From assembly GCF_019166065.1 (NCBI RefSeq), contig NZ_JAHTBN010000006.1, positions 124,001 through 188,000 on the forward strand: DNA of 64,000 nt, written 5' to 3'. The position numbers and the translations under genes are program-made. The stretch is from Candidimonas humi (GTDB lineage: Bacteria > Pseudomonadota > Gammaproteobacteria > Burkholderiales > Burkholderiaceae_B). The notes beneath the pieces are model-generated. The model saw only the letters and a program-made list of their open reading frames with translations. It ran no database searches and had not been told where the DNA came from. Each line of letters begins with the position of its first letter. The stretch's first letter is position 1. Of this stretch, positions 26,316 to 35,416 are shown piece after piece.

Positions 26316-27635
26316 ATGACATACTTGAACGAAACCCACGACCCCAAGCTGCGCAGCTGGGTCGAATCGGCCAACGCCGAAGGCAATGGCTTTCCCATAC
26401 AGAACCTGCCCTTCGGCGTCTTCCGCCGTATCAACAGCGCCGAGCAATTCCGGCCCGGCGTGGCCATCGGCAACCAAGTCCTGGACCTGGCCGCCCTGGC
26501 CGAGGCCCAGCCCTTCTCGGGCGCGGCCGCAGAGGCGCTGGCAGCTTGCACCGGCGACAGCCTGAATGCCCTGATGGCGCTCGGCCAAGCCCACTGGTCC
26601 GCTTTGCGCCTGGCCCTGTCGCGCGCCCTGCGCGCCGAGTCGTCCCAGCAGCCGCTGCTGGCGCCACTGCTGGTCGCGCAAGACGACATCGAACACAGCG
26701 TGCCGGCGCACATCGGCGACTACACCGATTTCTACATCTCGCTGCACCACGCCACCGCCGTGGGCAAGCAGTTCCGCCCCGACAACCCGCTGCTGCCCAA
26801 CTACAAGTGGGTGCCCATCGGCTACCACGGGCGCGCCTCCAGCATCGGCGTCTCGGGCCAGCGCTTTCCCCGCCCCGTCGGCCAGACGCGCCCCACATCG
26901 GAAGGCGCTGCGCCCAACTTCGGCCCCTGCCTGCGCCTGGACTACGAACTCGAACTCGGCGTCTTCGTCGGCCAGGGCAATGCCCAGGGCGAACGCGTGT
27001 CCATCGAGCAGGCCGAATCGCACGTGTTCGGCCTGTGCATCCTGAACGACTGGTCGGCACGCGATATCCAGGCCTGGGAATACCAGCCGCTGGGCCCCTT
27101 CCTGTCCAAGAACTTCGCCTCCACGATCTCGCCCTGGATCGTCACGCTTGAGGCGCTGGCGCCCTTCCGCACGGCCAGCACCCGCGCGGCCACCGACCCC
27201 CAGCCCCTGCCGTACCTGTTCGCCGCCGAGAACGCCGCGGCCGGCTCTTTCGACATCGGCCTGGAAGTGCTGCTGTCCACGGAAAAGAGCCGCGCGGCCA
27301 GGGCCGAACCCGCGGTACTGTCGCGCAGCAATTTCAAGGAAGCCTTCTGGAACGTCGCGCAGCTCGTCACCCACCACACCGTCAACGGCTGCAACCTGCA
27401 GCCCGGCGACATGCTGGGCACGGGCACCTTGTCCGGCCCCGCAGCCGGCCAGGAAGGCTCGATGCTGGAAATGAACCAGGGCGGCAAGAAGCCCATCGAG
27501 CTCACCTGGGGCGAACAGCGCATGTTCCTGCAAGACGGCGACGAAGTCATACTGCGCGCCCGCTGCGAGAAGGCCGGCTACCCGGCCATCAGCCTGGGGG
27601 AATGCGCGGGGATGGTGCTGCCTGCGCAGGTGTAG
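26316..27635 (+). CDS. fahA: Fumarylacetoacetase
   Basis: 439 aa. Hydrolyses fumarylacetoacetate to fumarate and acetoacetate. Start MTYLNETHDPKLRSWVESAN at 26316 (AGGA about ten bases before; a nearer ATG at 26307 is too close). The FAH-family metal and active-site region DYTDFYISLHHATAVG and YHGRASSIGVSG, then the EL-E-G...NDWSARDIQAWEYQPLGPF motif and GTGTLSGP, are complete. It ends the operon and is followed by a strong terminator. The isomerase that normally links hmgA and fahA products is not in this operon. Confidence 0.97.
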   Translation: MTYLNETHDPKLRSWVESANAEGNGFPIQNLPFGVFRRINSAEQFRPGVAIGNQVLDLAALAEAQPFSGAAAEALAACTGDSLNALMALGQAHWSALRLALSRALRAESSQQPLLAPLLVAQDDIEHSVPAHIGDYTDFYISLHHATAVGKQFRPDNPLLPNYKWVPIGYHGRASSIGVSGQRFPRPVGQTRPTSEGAAPNFGPCLRLDYELELGVFVGQGNAQGERVSIEQAESHVFGLCILNDWSARDIQAWEYQPLGPFLSKNFASTISPWIVTLEALAPFRTASTRAATDPQPLPYLFAAENAAAGSFDIGLEVLLSTEKSRAARAEPAVLSRSNFKEAFWNVAQLVTHHTVNGCNLQPGDMLGTGTLSGPAAGQEGSMLEMNQGGKKPIELTWGEQRMFLQDGDEVILRARCEKAGYPAISLGECAGMVLPAQV

Positions 27636-27670
27636 ACAGCAGCCTCAGCCACTCGATGCTGTGACAAATG

Positions 27671-27696
27671 GCGGCCCCGACGGGCCGCTTTTTTTT
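27671..27696 (+). terminator. Rho-independent terminator of the homogentisate operon
   Basis: Perfect 7-bp stem GCGGCCC / GGGCCGC with loop CGAC, followed by eight T. Located 35 bases after the fahA stop codon. Confidence 0.85.
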
Positions 27697-27840
27697 CATG
27701 CCCGCTCCACCGCAGCAAGCGCCGGCCTTGGCAGACACGTGCACGCGGCAAAGCCGCAACACATGCATGCGGCCGGAAATCCCTCTTCCAGGAATGCCTG
27801 CAAGCTTCATGCCCGCAGGCGTGCCCATCGTGCACATCTG
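27697..27840. other. Empty spacer before the LacI-type control region
   Basis: Between the fahA terminator and the first operator. No ORF, hairpin or repeat worth naming was found. Confidence 0.4.
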
Positions 27841-27854
27841 TAGAAACGGTTCCA
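27841..27854. promoter_or_regulatory. LacI-type operator O1 (upstream)
   Basis: TAGAAACGGTTCCA, a near-palindrome with central CG at 27847-27848, typical of LacI/GalR-family operators. Its reverse complement differs from O2 in one base. The larger 17-base arm 27843-27859 matches the reverse complement of 27916-27932 with one mismatch. Confidence 0.65.
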
Positions 27855-27920
27855 TATAAATAACTAAACAGTTTCCCCATAACCCAATATTCGATCGCAA
27901 TCATAGGGAATACCATTATA

Positions 27921-27948
27921 TGGAAACGTTTCTATTGTTCCTTATAAT
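27921..27948 (+). promoter_or_regulatory. LacI-type operator O2 overlapping the operon promoter
   Basis: O2 is TGGAAACGTTTCTA (27921-27934), a palindrome with central CG at 27927-27928, exactly 80 bases from the centre of O1. A consensus -10 TATAAT lies at 27943-27948. The best -35 (TGGAAA, 27921-27926, spacer 16) falls inside O2, so repressor bound here would block RNA polymerase. The 80-bp spacing (about 7.6 helical turns) allows loop formation. The regulator is probably the LacI-family gene at 34302-35363. Confidence 0.65.
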
Positions 27949-28016
27949 TCGTCTCATCGAGCCTCAAAGACGAGCGCTCAGGCAGCCAACTCCGTGGCGA
28001 CGACTGAAGGACATAG

Positions 28017-29627
28017 ATGGATACGCTGGAATACGTGGAACTGGACTCAAAGCTGCGCCCGCTGGGCACGCTTTTGAGTCATCAGGCCAGCCTGTACCCC
28101 GATCGGGAATTCCTGGTAATCGGCGAGCAAAGCTGGACCTACAAGGCATTCGACGCATGGGTCGACCAAATCGCCGGCAGCCTCCACGCGCTCGGCCTGC
28201 GCAAAGGCGACAAGCTGGCCATCATGCTGCCCAATTGCGCCGAATTCATGGGCCTGTGGTTCGCCTGCGCGCGGCTCGGCGTGGTGGAAGTGCCGGTCAA
28301 TATCAGCTATCGCGGCCCATTGCTGCGCCATATCCTGGAACATTCCGACGCATCCGTGGCGGTGGTGGACGCCGCCTATGTAGAACGCATCGCGCATGAA
28401 GCCGTCGGCTTCGGCAAGCTCGAGCACCTGGTGCTCTGGTCACGCGAGCAGGCCCCGAAGCCGGCCGCCCCCATTCCCGCCCTGAGCTTCGGCGAATTCC
28501 TGGCTCTTTCAGCGCCGTTTCCCGCCGTGGACGTTTCGCACACCGACACCGTGGCCATCCTCTATTCGTCGGGCACGACGGGCCCGTCCAAGGGCATCGT
28601 GCTGTGCCACAACTACTTCTGGTTCGGCGGCTCCAAGACGGTAAAAGTGCGCGGCATCACGCCCGACGAGCGCATCTATACCTGCCTGCCGCTGTTCCAT
28701 GCCAATGCTCAACTTTTGAGCGCGATGCCGGCTCTGGTGTGCGGCGCCACTTTGGTGCTGGACGACCATTTCAGCGCATCGACCTTCTGGGAACGCATGC
28801 GCCGCTATCGCGCCACGCGCTTCAACTATATCGGCGGCATGATCCCTATTCTCATGAAGCAGCCCCCGTCGCCCGCCGATCGCGACCACTCGGTCAAAAA
28901 TGCTACGGGCGCCGCGGCGCCCAAAGACATGCTCGCCGCATTCGAAGCAAGATTCGGCGTACGCCTGATCGAGAGCTATGGGCAGACCGAGAACTGCACG
29001 GCCATCACCAACCCGTTGGATGCTCCGCGCGCCGGCTCGGTGGGCCTGCCGATAGCGGGCTATGACTGCGCGCTGGTAAACGACGAAGACGAATTCGTGG
29101 GCACTGGGGTGGTGGGCGAATTGGTATTCCGGCCTCGCTACCCCCACATCATGATGAACGGCTACTACAAGAACCCCGAGGCGACCCTGGCCCAAAGCCG
29201 CAACCTCTGGTTCCACACCGGCGATCTCATGACCCGGGACGCCGACGGCTACTACTACTTCGTCGACCGAAAGAAAGACGCCATCCGCCGCCGCGGCGAG
29301 AACATTTCCGCCTACGAAGTAGAGCTCGTGGTGAATTCGCACCCCGCGGTGCTGGAATCGGCGGCAATCGCCGTGCCATCCGAAGTGGGCGAAAACGAAG
29401 TCATGATTTGCGTGGCGTTGAAACCGGGCGAACAAGTCTCGCCGCTGGAACTCATCAAACACTGCGAAGAATTGATGCCCTACTTTGCCGTGCCGCGCTA
29501 TGTCGATTTCCGCAGCGAGTTCCCGAAGACACCGACCCACCGGATCGAAAAATACCGCCTGCGCGAACAGGGTATTCCTCCCACTGCATGGGACCGCGAG
29601 AAATCCGGCTACAAGCTGCGGCGCTGA
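28017..29627 (+). CDS. AMP-forming acyl-CoA ligase (class I adenylate-forming)
   Basis: 536 aa. Activates a carboxylic acid to its CoA thioester through an acyl-AMP. Motifs in order are YSSGTTGPSKGIVL (P-loop), IESYGQTENC, WFHTGDLMTRDADGYYYFVD, and RRGENISAYEVE, with the catalytic Lys near the end (PTHRIEKYRLRE). The overall pattern resembles CaiC/fadD-like ligases for short or medium acids rather than a named one. It is the first gene of the operon after the double operator. GAAGGA is upstream of ATG. Substrate unknown. Confidence 0.88.
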   Translation: MDTLEYVELDSKLRPLGTLLSHQASLYPDREFLVIGEQSWTYKAFDAWVDQIAGSLHALGLRKGDKLAIMLPNCAEFMGLWFACARLGVVEVPVNISYRGPLLRHILEHSDASVAVVDAAYVERIAHEAVGFGKLEHLVLWSREQAPKPAAPIPALSFGEFLALSAPFPAVDVSHTDTVAILYSSGTTGPSKGIVLCHNYFWFGGSKTVKVRGITPDERIYTCLPLFHANAQLLSAMPALVCGATLVLDDHFSASTFWERMRRYRATRFNYIGGMIPILMKQPPSPADRDHSVKNATGAAAPKDMLAAFEARFGVRLIESYGQTENCTAITNPLDAPRAGSVGLPIAGYDCALVNDEDEFVGTGVVGELVFRPRYPHIMMNGYYKNPEATLAQSRNLWFHTGDLMTRDADGYYYFVDRKKDAIRRRGENISAYEVELVVNSHPAVLESAAIAVPSEVGENEVMICVALKPGEQVSPLELIKHCEELMPYFAVPRYVDFRSEFPKTPTHRIEKYRLREQGIPPTAWDREKSGYKLRR

Positions 29628-29665
29628 GCCATCCCGCAGGCACACACAGAAAACAGGAGATAAAC

Positions 29666-30904
29666 ATGGAAACCATCTATATTGCCGGCGTCGGCATGAC
29701 GCCTTTCGGCAAACTGCTCGACCAGAACATCAAGGACTTGACCAAGACAGCGGTCGATGGCGCGCTGAAGGACGCGGGTATCGACGCCCGGGAAATCCAG
29801 GCCGCCTTTTTCGCCAATTGCGTGCAAGGCCACATGGAAGGCCAGCACATGATCCGCGGCCAGATCGCGCTGCGCGCCATGGGTATCGGGGGCATACCTG
29901 TAGTCAATATAGAAAACGCATGCGCCGCCGCGAGCACGGCGCTGAATCTTGCGGTGAATCTGTTGAAGACGGGAGAGGCCGACGTCGCCCTGGCGGTCGG
30001 GGCCGAGAAAATGTACTCGAACGATCGGGAACGGATGTTCTCGGCCTTCACCAGCGGCTGGGACATCACGCAGATCGAACAGAACACACAGCGCCTGATC
30101 GAGCTCGGCAAAGGCATGGAGGTGCCTCCCGGCACGACATCGAGCCGTCCGTACAGCATCTTCATGGACGTATACGCCGCCAAGGCCCGCTCGCACATGA
30201 TGCGCTACGGCACGACACAGCGCCAGATCGCCGCCGTTTCCGCCAAGAACCACCGGCATTCGGTACACAACCCGCTATCCCAGTACCAGAAAGCCTACAG
30301 CATCGAAGACGTACTGGCGGCCTCGCCCATTACCTACCCGATCACGACGCCGATGTGCTCGCCCATTTCCGACGGCGCGGCCGCAGCCATAGTCTGCACC
30401 GAAAGCGGGCTGCGCCGCCTGGGGCTGAGCCGCAGCCGCGCCATCCGCATATTGGCAAGCGTGGTGCGATCCGGAGCCGATCGAGACCCGGCCGACTCGA
30501 AAAACGCCCCGACGGCCGTGGGCGCCCGCCTCGCCTATGAGAAAGCAGGCCTCGGGCCCGACGATATTTCGGTGGCCGAGGTGCACGATGCCACGGCCAT
30601 GGGCGAGATCGTCCACACCGAAGGCCTAGGCTTCTGCGCCTTCGGCGAAGGCGGGGCAATGGCCGAACGCGGCGACACGAGCCTGGGCGGGCGCATTCCC
30701 GTCAACCCGTCGGGCGGGCTCGAGTCTCGCGGCCACCCCATAGGCGCGACAGGCCTGGCACAGATACACGAACTGGTGACGCAACTGCGCGGCGAAGCCG
30801 GCGCCCGCCAGGTGGAAGGGGCTCGCGTCGCCCTGGCGCAAAATGGCGGCGGTTCGATCGGCTACGACGAGGCCGCGTCCTGCATCACGATTCTGGCACG
30901 GTGA
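29666..30904 (+). CDS. Thiolase-family acyl-CoA transferase (SCP-x-type)
   Basis: 412 aa. AGGAGA lies five bases before the ATG. The nucleophile motif is NIENACAAASTALNLA and the His motif GHPIGATGLAQIHEL; the C-terminal ...AQNGGGSIGYDEAASCITIL differs from the classical CxG end and matches the SCP-x/thiolase-like subgroup. It would cleave a 3-ketoacyl-CoA. Such proteins often pair with a DUF35/OB-fold protein, but none is present here. 38 bases after the ligase. Confidence 0.88.
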   Translation: METIYIAGVGMTPFGKLLDQNIKDLTKTAVDGALKDAGIDAREIQAAFFANCVQGHMEGQHMIRGQIALRAMGIGGIPVVNIENACAAASTALNLAVNLLKTGEADVALAVGAEKMYSNDRERMFSAFTSGWDITQIEQNTQRLIELGKGMEVPPGTTSSRPYSIFMDVYAAKARSHMMRYGTTQRQIAAVSAKNHRHSVHNPLSQYQKAYSIEDVLAASPITYPITTPMCSPISDGAAAAIVCTESGLRRLGLSRSRAIRILASVVRSGADRDPADSKNAPTAVGARLAYEKAGLGPDDISVAEVHDATAMGEIVHTEGLGFCAFGEGGAMAERGDTSLGGRIPVNPSGGLESRGHPIGATGLAQIHELVTQLRGEAGARQVEGARVALAQNGGGSIGYDEAASCITILAR

Positions 30905-30908
30905 AATC

Positions 30909-31703
30909 ATGACACAAAGACTAGCCGGCAAGACCTGCCTCTTGATGGGTGGCGGTACTTCATTTCCCGAAGGAGGCCTGAGCAACGGCCAAGCGGTAGC
31001 TCTGACGTTCGCTCGCGAAGGTGCCCGCATTGCTGTCGCAGACCTGAGACTGGACGCCGCACAGGACACTGTGAAGCAGATCCTTGCCGTGGGAGGCGAG
31101 GCATTCGCTCTGCGTGCCGACGTAAGCCGCCATGTGGACGTCCGCGATGCCGTACAGGCTACGCTGGATCGCTGGAGCCGCATTGACATCCTGCACAACA
31201 ATGTCGGCATAGAAGCGCGCGGAGGCATACTCGACACCACGGAAGAAGCCTGGGACCGCGTGCACGACATCAACCTCAAAGGCGCCTTCCTGGCTTGCAA
31301 AGAGGTGATCCCCGCCATGCAGTCGCAAGGCGGGGGATCGATCATCAATGTGTCCTCGACGGCGAGCCTGAAGTGGGGGCCGGCAGAATTCATCTCCTAT
31401 AACTCTTCCAAGGCCGCGCTCAATCATCTCACTCGTGTCCTGGCTCGGCAGTTTGCCCCAATGAACATCCGCTGCAATGCCGTATTGCCGGGCATGATCG
31501 ACACGCCTCATATCCGCACGCTCTATAAGGACAAGACGCCTGAAGAGCTCGCCGAAATCATGGTGGGGCGCAACGCGCGCTGCCCGATGGGACGACAAGG
31601 CACAAGCCAGGAGGTCGCCAACGCAGCACTGTTTCTGGCGTCCGACGAAGCCTCCTATGTAAGCGGTGTACTCCTTACTGTCGATGGCGCCTCCAGCGTC
31701 TGA
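30909..31703 (+). CDS. Short-chain dehydrogenase/reductase 1
   Basis: 264 aa from the ATG at 30909, four bases after the thiolase stop, so translationally linked. The SDR core is intact: catalytic Ser (NVSSTASL) and YNSSK (Tyr-xxx-Lys), NNVGIEARGG, and the C-terminal SYVSGVLLTVDGASS. The nucleotide loop is unusual: GGGTSFPEGGLSNGQA instead of the compact TGxxxGIG, with a longer insert. Likely oxidises or reduces a 3-hydroxy/3-keto acyl intermediate; direction and substrate not readable. Confidence 0.85.
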   Translation: MTQRLAGKTCLLMGGGTSFPEGGLSNGQAVALTFAREGARIAVADLRLDAAQDTVKQILAVGGEAFALRADVSRHVDVRDAVQATLDRWSRIDILHNNVGIEARGGILDTTEEAWDRVHDINLKGAFLACKEVIPAMQSQGGGSIINVSSTASLKWGPAEFISYNSSKAALNHLTRVLARQFAPMNIRCNAVLPGMIDTPHIRTLYKDKTPEELAEIMVGRNARCPMGRQGTSQEVANAALFLASDEASYVSGVLLTVDGASSV

Positions 31704-31731
31704 CGCAGCCACTCTCTAAGGGCTCAAGAAC

Positions 31732-32622
31732 ATGATCGGCTTGATCGGCATCGGCATGATGGGGCGCGGCATCGGGCATTCCTTGTTGCGCTCCGGCCAC
31801 CCTCTGTCCGTCCTGGGCAACAAACGGCGTGAGGCCGTCGAGGAATTGCTGGCGCGGGGCGCTATAGAGGCCGTCTCGCCGGCGGCCATGGTGTCGCGGG
31901 TTGAGGCGATTATCCTGTGCCTGCCCTCCGAGGCCGCAGTTCGCGAAGTGCTCTTTGGCCCTTCGGGCATCTCGTCGACCGCCAGACCGGGCCTGCTGGT
32001 GCTCGAATGTTCCACATTGACTCCCACGACGGGCCGTGATCTTGCAGAGCAGCTTGCCCGCATCGGCGTGGACTTCGTCGATGCACCGCTAACCGGCGGC
32101 CCGACCGAGGCAATGCAGGGCCGGCTCAACGCGCTGGTGGGTGGCGATGGAATACCGCCTGCAGTCGACTCCATTCTTGCCACGTTTTGCAAGCAGACAT
32201 TCCGCTTCGCCGGCGCGGGCAACGGCTACGGAGCAAAACTCATCAGCAACTTCCTGGCCTTCAACAACCTCGTGGCCATAGCCGAAGCCATGACTACGGC
32301 ACAAAAAGCAGGAATGGACATTGACACCCTGCTCGCCGCCATCGAAGGGGCCGGCGGGCAGAACCGCTGCCTGACGGGCCTTGGGCCCTGGCTGACAGGC
32401 AACGGACAAAGCCGCTCTCGCGTGAAGCTCGAAATCGCCGCCAAAGATGTCAGCTACTACTGCCTGCTGGCGCAAGAGCTCGGTACGCTGGGACCAGTTG
32501 CCGAACAAGTGCGCAACCGGCTGCGGCAAGGCGTAGCAGACGGGTTGGGCAGCGAATTGACCCCGCAATATATCAGCCACGTCGCCGCGGCGGCTGGCGT
32601 CCGACTCCCGGTTTCCCCATGA
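31732..32622 (+). CDS. 3-hydroxyisobutyrate dehydrogenase-family oxidoreductase
   Basis: 296 aa. N-terminal Rossmann motif GLIGIGMMGRGIGHSLLRSG, a conserved STLTPTTGRDLAE segment, and the catalytic Lys helix GAGNGYGAKLISNFLAFNNL. Members oxidise beta-hydroxyacids such as 3-hydroxyisobutyrate, tartronate semialdehyde or L-threonate. In this operon it probably handles a branched or hydroxylated acid. Ends in LPVSP; overlaps no neighbour. Confidence 0.88.
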   Translation: MIGLIGIGMMGRGIGHSLLRSGHPLSVLGNKRREAVEELLARGAIEAVSPAAMVSRVEAIILCLPSEAAVREVLFGPSGISSTARPGLLVLECSTLTPTTGRDLAEQLARIGVDFVDAPLTGGPTEAMQGRLNALVGGDGIPPAVDSILATFCKQTFRFAGAGNGYGAKLISNFLAFNNLVAIAEAMTTAQKAGMDIDTLLAAIEGAGGQNRCLTGLGPWLTGNGQSRSRVKLEIAAKDVSYYCLLAQELGTLGPVAEQVRNRLRQGVADGLGSELTPQYISHVAAAAGVRLPVSP

Positions 32623-32695
32623 TGAGGAAAACCCGGGAGCATCAACCAAAGCGGGGCCACACACCCCCGCCAACAATCAAGTGAGGAAGACACCC

Positions 32696-33670
32696 ATGCG
32701 AAAAATTTTAATGGCCGCGCTGGCATGCCTGGCATTCTCCGCCCACGCCCAGGACTACTCTAATTATCCGGCACATCCAATCCGCTTCATCATCATTTCG
32801 TCGGCGGGCAGCGGTGGCGATGTATTGAGCCGGCTGCTGATCTCGAAGATGGCACCGATACTCAAAGGCAATATGGTGCCCTACAACAAACCCGGAGCGG
32901 GCGGCTCAATCGCAACCGACATGGTTGCCAAGGCAGCCCCCGACGGCTATACGATAGGCATCGGAGGAGCCACGACACATGTACTGCTGCCGGCCAGCAA
33001 CCCGCACCTTTCCTATGATCCGGTGAAGGACTTCGAGCCGATAGGCCAGGTAGGCACCGCCTCTATTCTCTTGCTGGCAACCAAGGACTTCCCCGCCAAC
33101 AACCTCAAGGAACTCGTAGCGCTTGCGAAAAAATCCCCCGAGACCCTGCAATACGCAAGCTGGGGCAATGCATCCACCGGAAATTTCTGCGGCGAGCTGC
33201 TGAAACTAGCCCGCGGGATCAAGATGACGCACATTCCCTACAAATCCGTCGCTCAGATCCAGAACGACATGCTGGGCGGCTTCGTCAAGCTGGGATTCGT
33301 CGACATGGCATCGGGTACGCCGCTGGTCAAGTCAGGCCGCCTGAAGGCCCTGGCCTCCTGCACCTCGCCTTCGCCCAGCCTGCCCGAAGTCCCCAGCTAT
33401 GAGAAGGAGGGCATTACGTTCTCCGGCCAACACATGGGGGCCCTGCGCTGGGCACTCTATGCGCCCGCCGGCACTCCCAAGCCGATCGTGGCCAAGCTGT
33501 CTGCCGCCTTGAAGCAAACTGTGGAAATGCCCGACGTCAAGGCCAAATTGCTGGCCTGGGGCATCACTCCGGCCTTTGTCGGAGGCGACGAGCTGCAAAA
33601 AAGTACCATCGCCGACATCGCGGCCTGGAAAAAGGTCGCCAAGGCGGCGAACATCGTATCCTCGTTTTAA
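32696..33670 (+). CDS. Bug-family tripartite tricarboxylate receptor
   Basis: 324 aa from the ATG at 32696 with GAGGAAG upstream. Signal peptide to about residue 19 (AHA). Hallmarks are ISSAGSGGDVLSRLLI, YNKPGAGGSIATDMVA, and YDPVKDFEPIGQ. The carrier genes TctAB are not linked. In this catabolic operon it likely binds the substrate or a transported precursor in the periplasm. Ligand not assignable. Confidence 0.92.
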   Translation: MRKILMAALACLAFSAHAQDYSNYPAHPIRFIIISSAGSGGDVLSRLLISKMAPILKGNMVPYNKPGAGGSIATDMVAKAAPDGYTIGIGGATTHVLLPASNPHLSYDPVKDFEPIGQVGTASILLLATKDFPANNLKELVALAKKSPETLQYASWGNASTGNFCGELLKLARGIKMTHIPYKSVAQIQNDMLGGFVKLGFVDMASGTPLVKSGRLKALASCTSPSPSLPEVPSYEKEGITFSGQHMGALRWALYAPAGTPKPIVAKLSAALKQTVEMPDVKAKLLAWGITPAFVGGDELQKSTIADIAAWKKVAKAANIVSSF

Positions 33671-33689
33671 ACCTCGGAGGAAATCGAAC

Positions 33690-34247
33690 GTGAGCACGAC
33701 TTTCGGTCCAGTGCGTCAGATAGGATATGTAGTGCGCGACATCGAGGCCGCCATGGCCCAATGGGCGAGCATCGGTGTCGGCCCATGGTTCTATCGCAAG
33801 GAGGCCACAGCGACGGAATACCGCTATTACGGAAAACCGTCGGCACTGCCCGTGCTCTCGTTCGGGTTCGCCAACTCGGGGGATATCCAGATCGAACTGA
33901 TCGCACAGCTCAACGACGCCCCATCGCTTTATCTCGACACGCTACGCCAGCACGGAGAAGGCGCGCAGCACATCGCGTATTGGACGATGGGCCATTACGA
34001 CGAGTACGCAAGAACTTTGCTGAATAAAGGTTACATAGAAGGACATAGCGGGCGCATGGGTGCTAATCGCGGCCGCTATGCCTACTTCATGCACCCGCAG
34101 CTTCCCTGCGCCATGATCGAGATTTCAGAGTCGGCCGGCGGCAAGGCGGAACTGTTCGAAGAAATACGCGCCGCATCCGTGGAATGGGACGGGAAAAACC
34201 CGATACGCCGTATTGGGCCGCCCTCCGCCGTTTCCACCGAAAGCTAA
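33690..34247 (+). CDS. VOC-family (glyoxalase/epimerase-fold) protein
   Basis: 185 aa from a GTG at 33690 (GGAGGA nine bases upstream; no ATG is available nearby). Vicinal-oxygen-chelate fold starting RQIGYVVRDIEAAMAQWASI, with a second half AQHIAYWTMGHYDEYARTLL. The His in IGYV is replaced relative to the usual H-V/I metal ligand, so metal binding should be tested. It could be an epimerase, dioxygenase-like or ligand-binding protein. Located between the Bug receptor and the regulator. Confidence 0.78.
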   Translation: MSTTFGPVRQIGYVVRDIEAAMAQWASIGVGPWFYRKEATATEYRYYGKPSALPVLSFGFANSGDIQIELIAQLNDAPSLYLDTLRQHGEGAQHIAYWTMGHYDEYARTLLNKGYIEGHSGRMGANRGRYAYFMHPQLPCAMIEISESAGGKAELFEEIRAASVEWDGKNPIRRIGPPSAVSTES

Positions 34248-34301
34248 AATGCAAGGCCAGCCTGTGCCGCGAGCGGACCGGAGCGCAACGAGGGGAAGGA
34301 C

Positions 34302-35363
34302 ATGAGCTGCGACAAGCCAATGAAATCCAAGGTCACCATTCGCGACGTAGCCAAGGCCGCAGGCGTATCGCTGGGAACGGCCTCGCGCGCGCTGAATCAG
34401 AGCGGCCACGTGAGTACGCAGGCCATCGCCGAAGTGACCCGTGCCGCGCGAGAGCTGGGTTACGTGCCCAATGCCCTGGCCCAGAGCATGCGCACGCAGT
34501 CCACCGGCGTCGTGGGGCTGCTGGTTTCCGACATCGCCAACCCGCTTTATGCCGGCATCATCAATGCCGTAGAAGCCCGGCTGTTTGCAGCGGGTTATAC
34601 GCTGCTCCTGGCCAGTACCCATGGCGATGCAAACCGCGAAAAATCGCTTATAGACCTGTTTCGCCGCAGGCGGGTCGACGGCCTGATTCTCGGGGCCTGC
34701 GATTCCGAAAAACCCGAAATGCTGGAGCGCCTTGCATCCGAGCTGCAGGTCGTGGCCCTGGACAGGGACATCACCACCGAAGGCACCGCAATACATGTGG
34801 ATCATTATCACGGGGCGCTGCAGGCCACGCGATATCTGCTCAAACTCGGTCACCGGCGCATTGCGCTGCTCACTCCCGGCAGCACGCTGCGCCCCGGGCG
34901 CGAGCGGATCGCCGGATTCAAGGACGCGTTTTCCGCCCAGGGCATCCAGCCCGATCCGCGGCTGATCCGCGCCGAAAGTTCGTCCATGGAGTTTTCCTTC
35001 AGCGAAGCGCTGGCGCTGCTGTCATCGCCCGAAGCCCCCACGGCGTTTCTCTGCCTGGGCACGCGCATCATGTCGGGAGTCTTGCAAGCCATACGCCACT
35101 CGGGGCGCACCATGCCGGACGACGTGAGCGTCATCAGCATCGGCGATACAGATCTCGCGCAGCTTTTCACGCCCCCCATCACCTCGCTGAACTGGGATCT
35201 GGCGGCCGTGGGCACCGCTTGTGCCGAGGTCATGCTGCGCAGCCTCTCGACGCGCGAGGCGAAAGAGCCCGAACGCATCCTGATCACGACACAAATGATC
35301 CTGCGCGAATCCTGCATGCCGCCGCCCGTCGCGGCCAGGACCGCTGTGGACATGACAAGCTGA
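34302..35363 (+). CDS. LacI-family transcriptional regulator
   Basis: 353 aa. N-terminal HTH (VTIRDVAKAAGVSLGTASRA, then LNQSGHVS) and a periplasmic-binding-protein-like effector domain (VVGLLVSDIANPLYAGIINA, GDTDLAQLFTPPITSLNWDL). It is inside the operon that it probably controls, downstream of the VOC gene, so it would be autoregulated through O1/O2 at 27841-27934. The effector is likely an intermediate of the pathway or its CoA ester. Confidence 0.92.
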   Translation: MSCDKPMKSKVTIRDVAKAAGVSLGTASRALNQSGHVSTQAIAEVTRAARELGYVPNALAQSMRTQSTGVVGLLVSDIANPLYAGIINAVEARLFAAGYTLLLASTHGDANREKSLIDLFRRRRVDGLILGACDSEKPEMLERLASELQVVALDRDITTEGTAIHVDHYHGALQATRYLLKLGHRRIALLTPGSTLRPGRERIAGFKDAFSAQGIQPDPRLIRAESSSMEFSFSEALALLSSPEAPTAFLCLGTRIMSGVLQAIRHSGRTMPDDVSVISIGDTDLAQLFTPPITSLNWDLAAVGTACAEVMLRSLSTREAKEPERILITTQMILRESCMPPPVAARTAVDMTS

Positions 35364-35416
35364 AGCGCGCATCTCGACGCCATACAACCAGGCCCATTGC
35401 ATTGGAAAGCAAGCAC

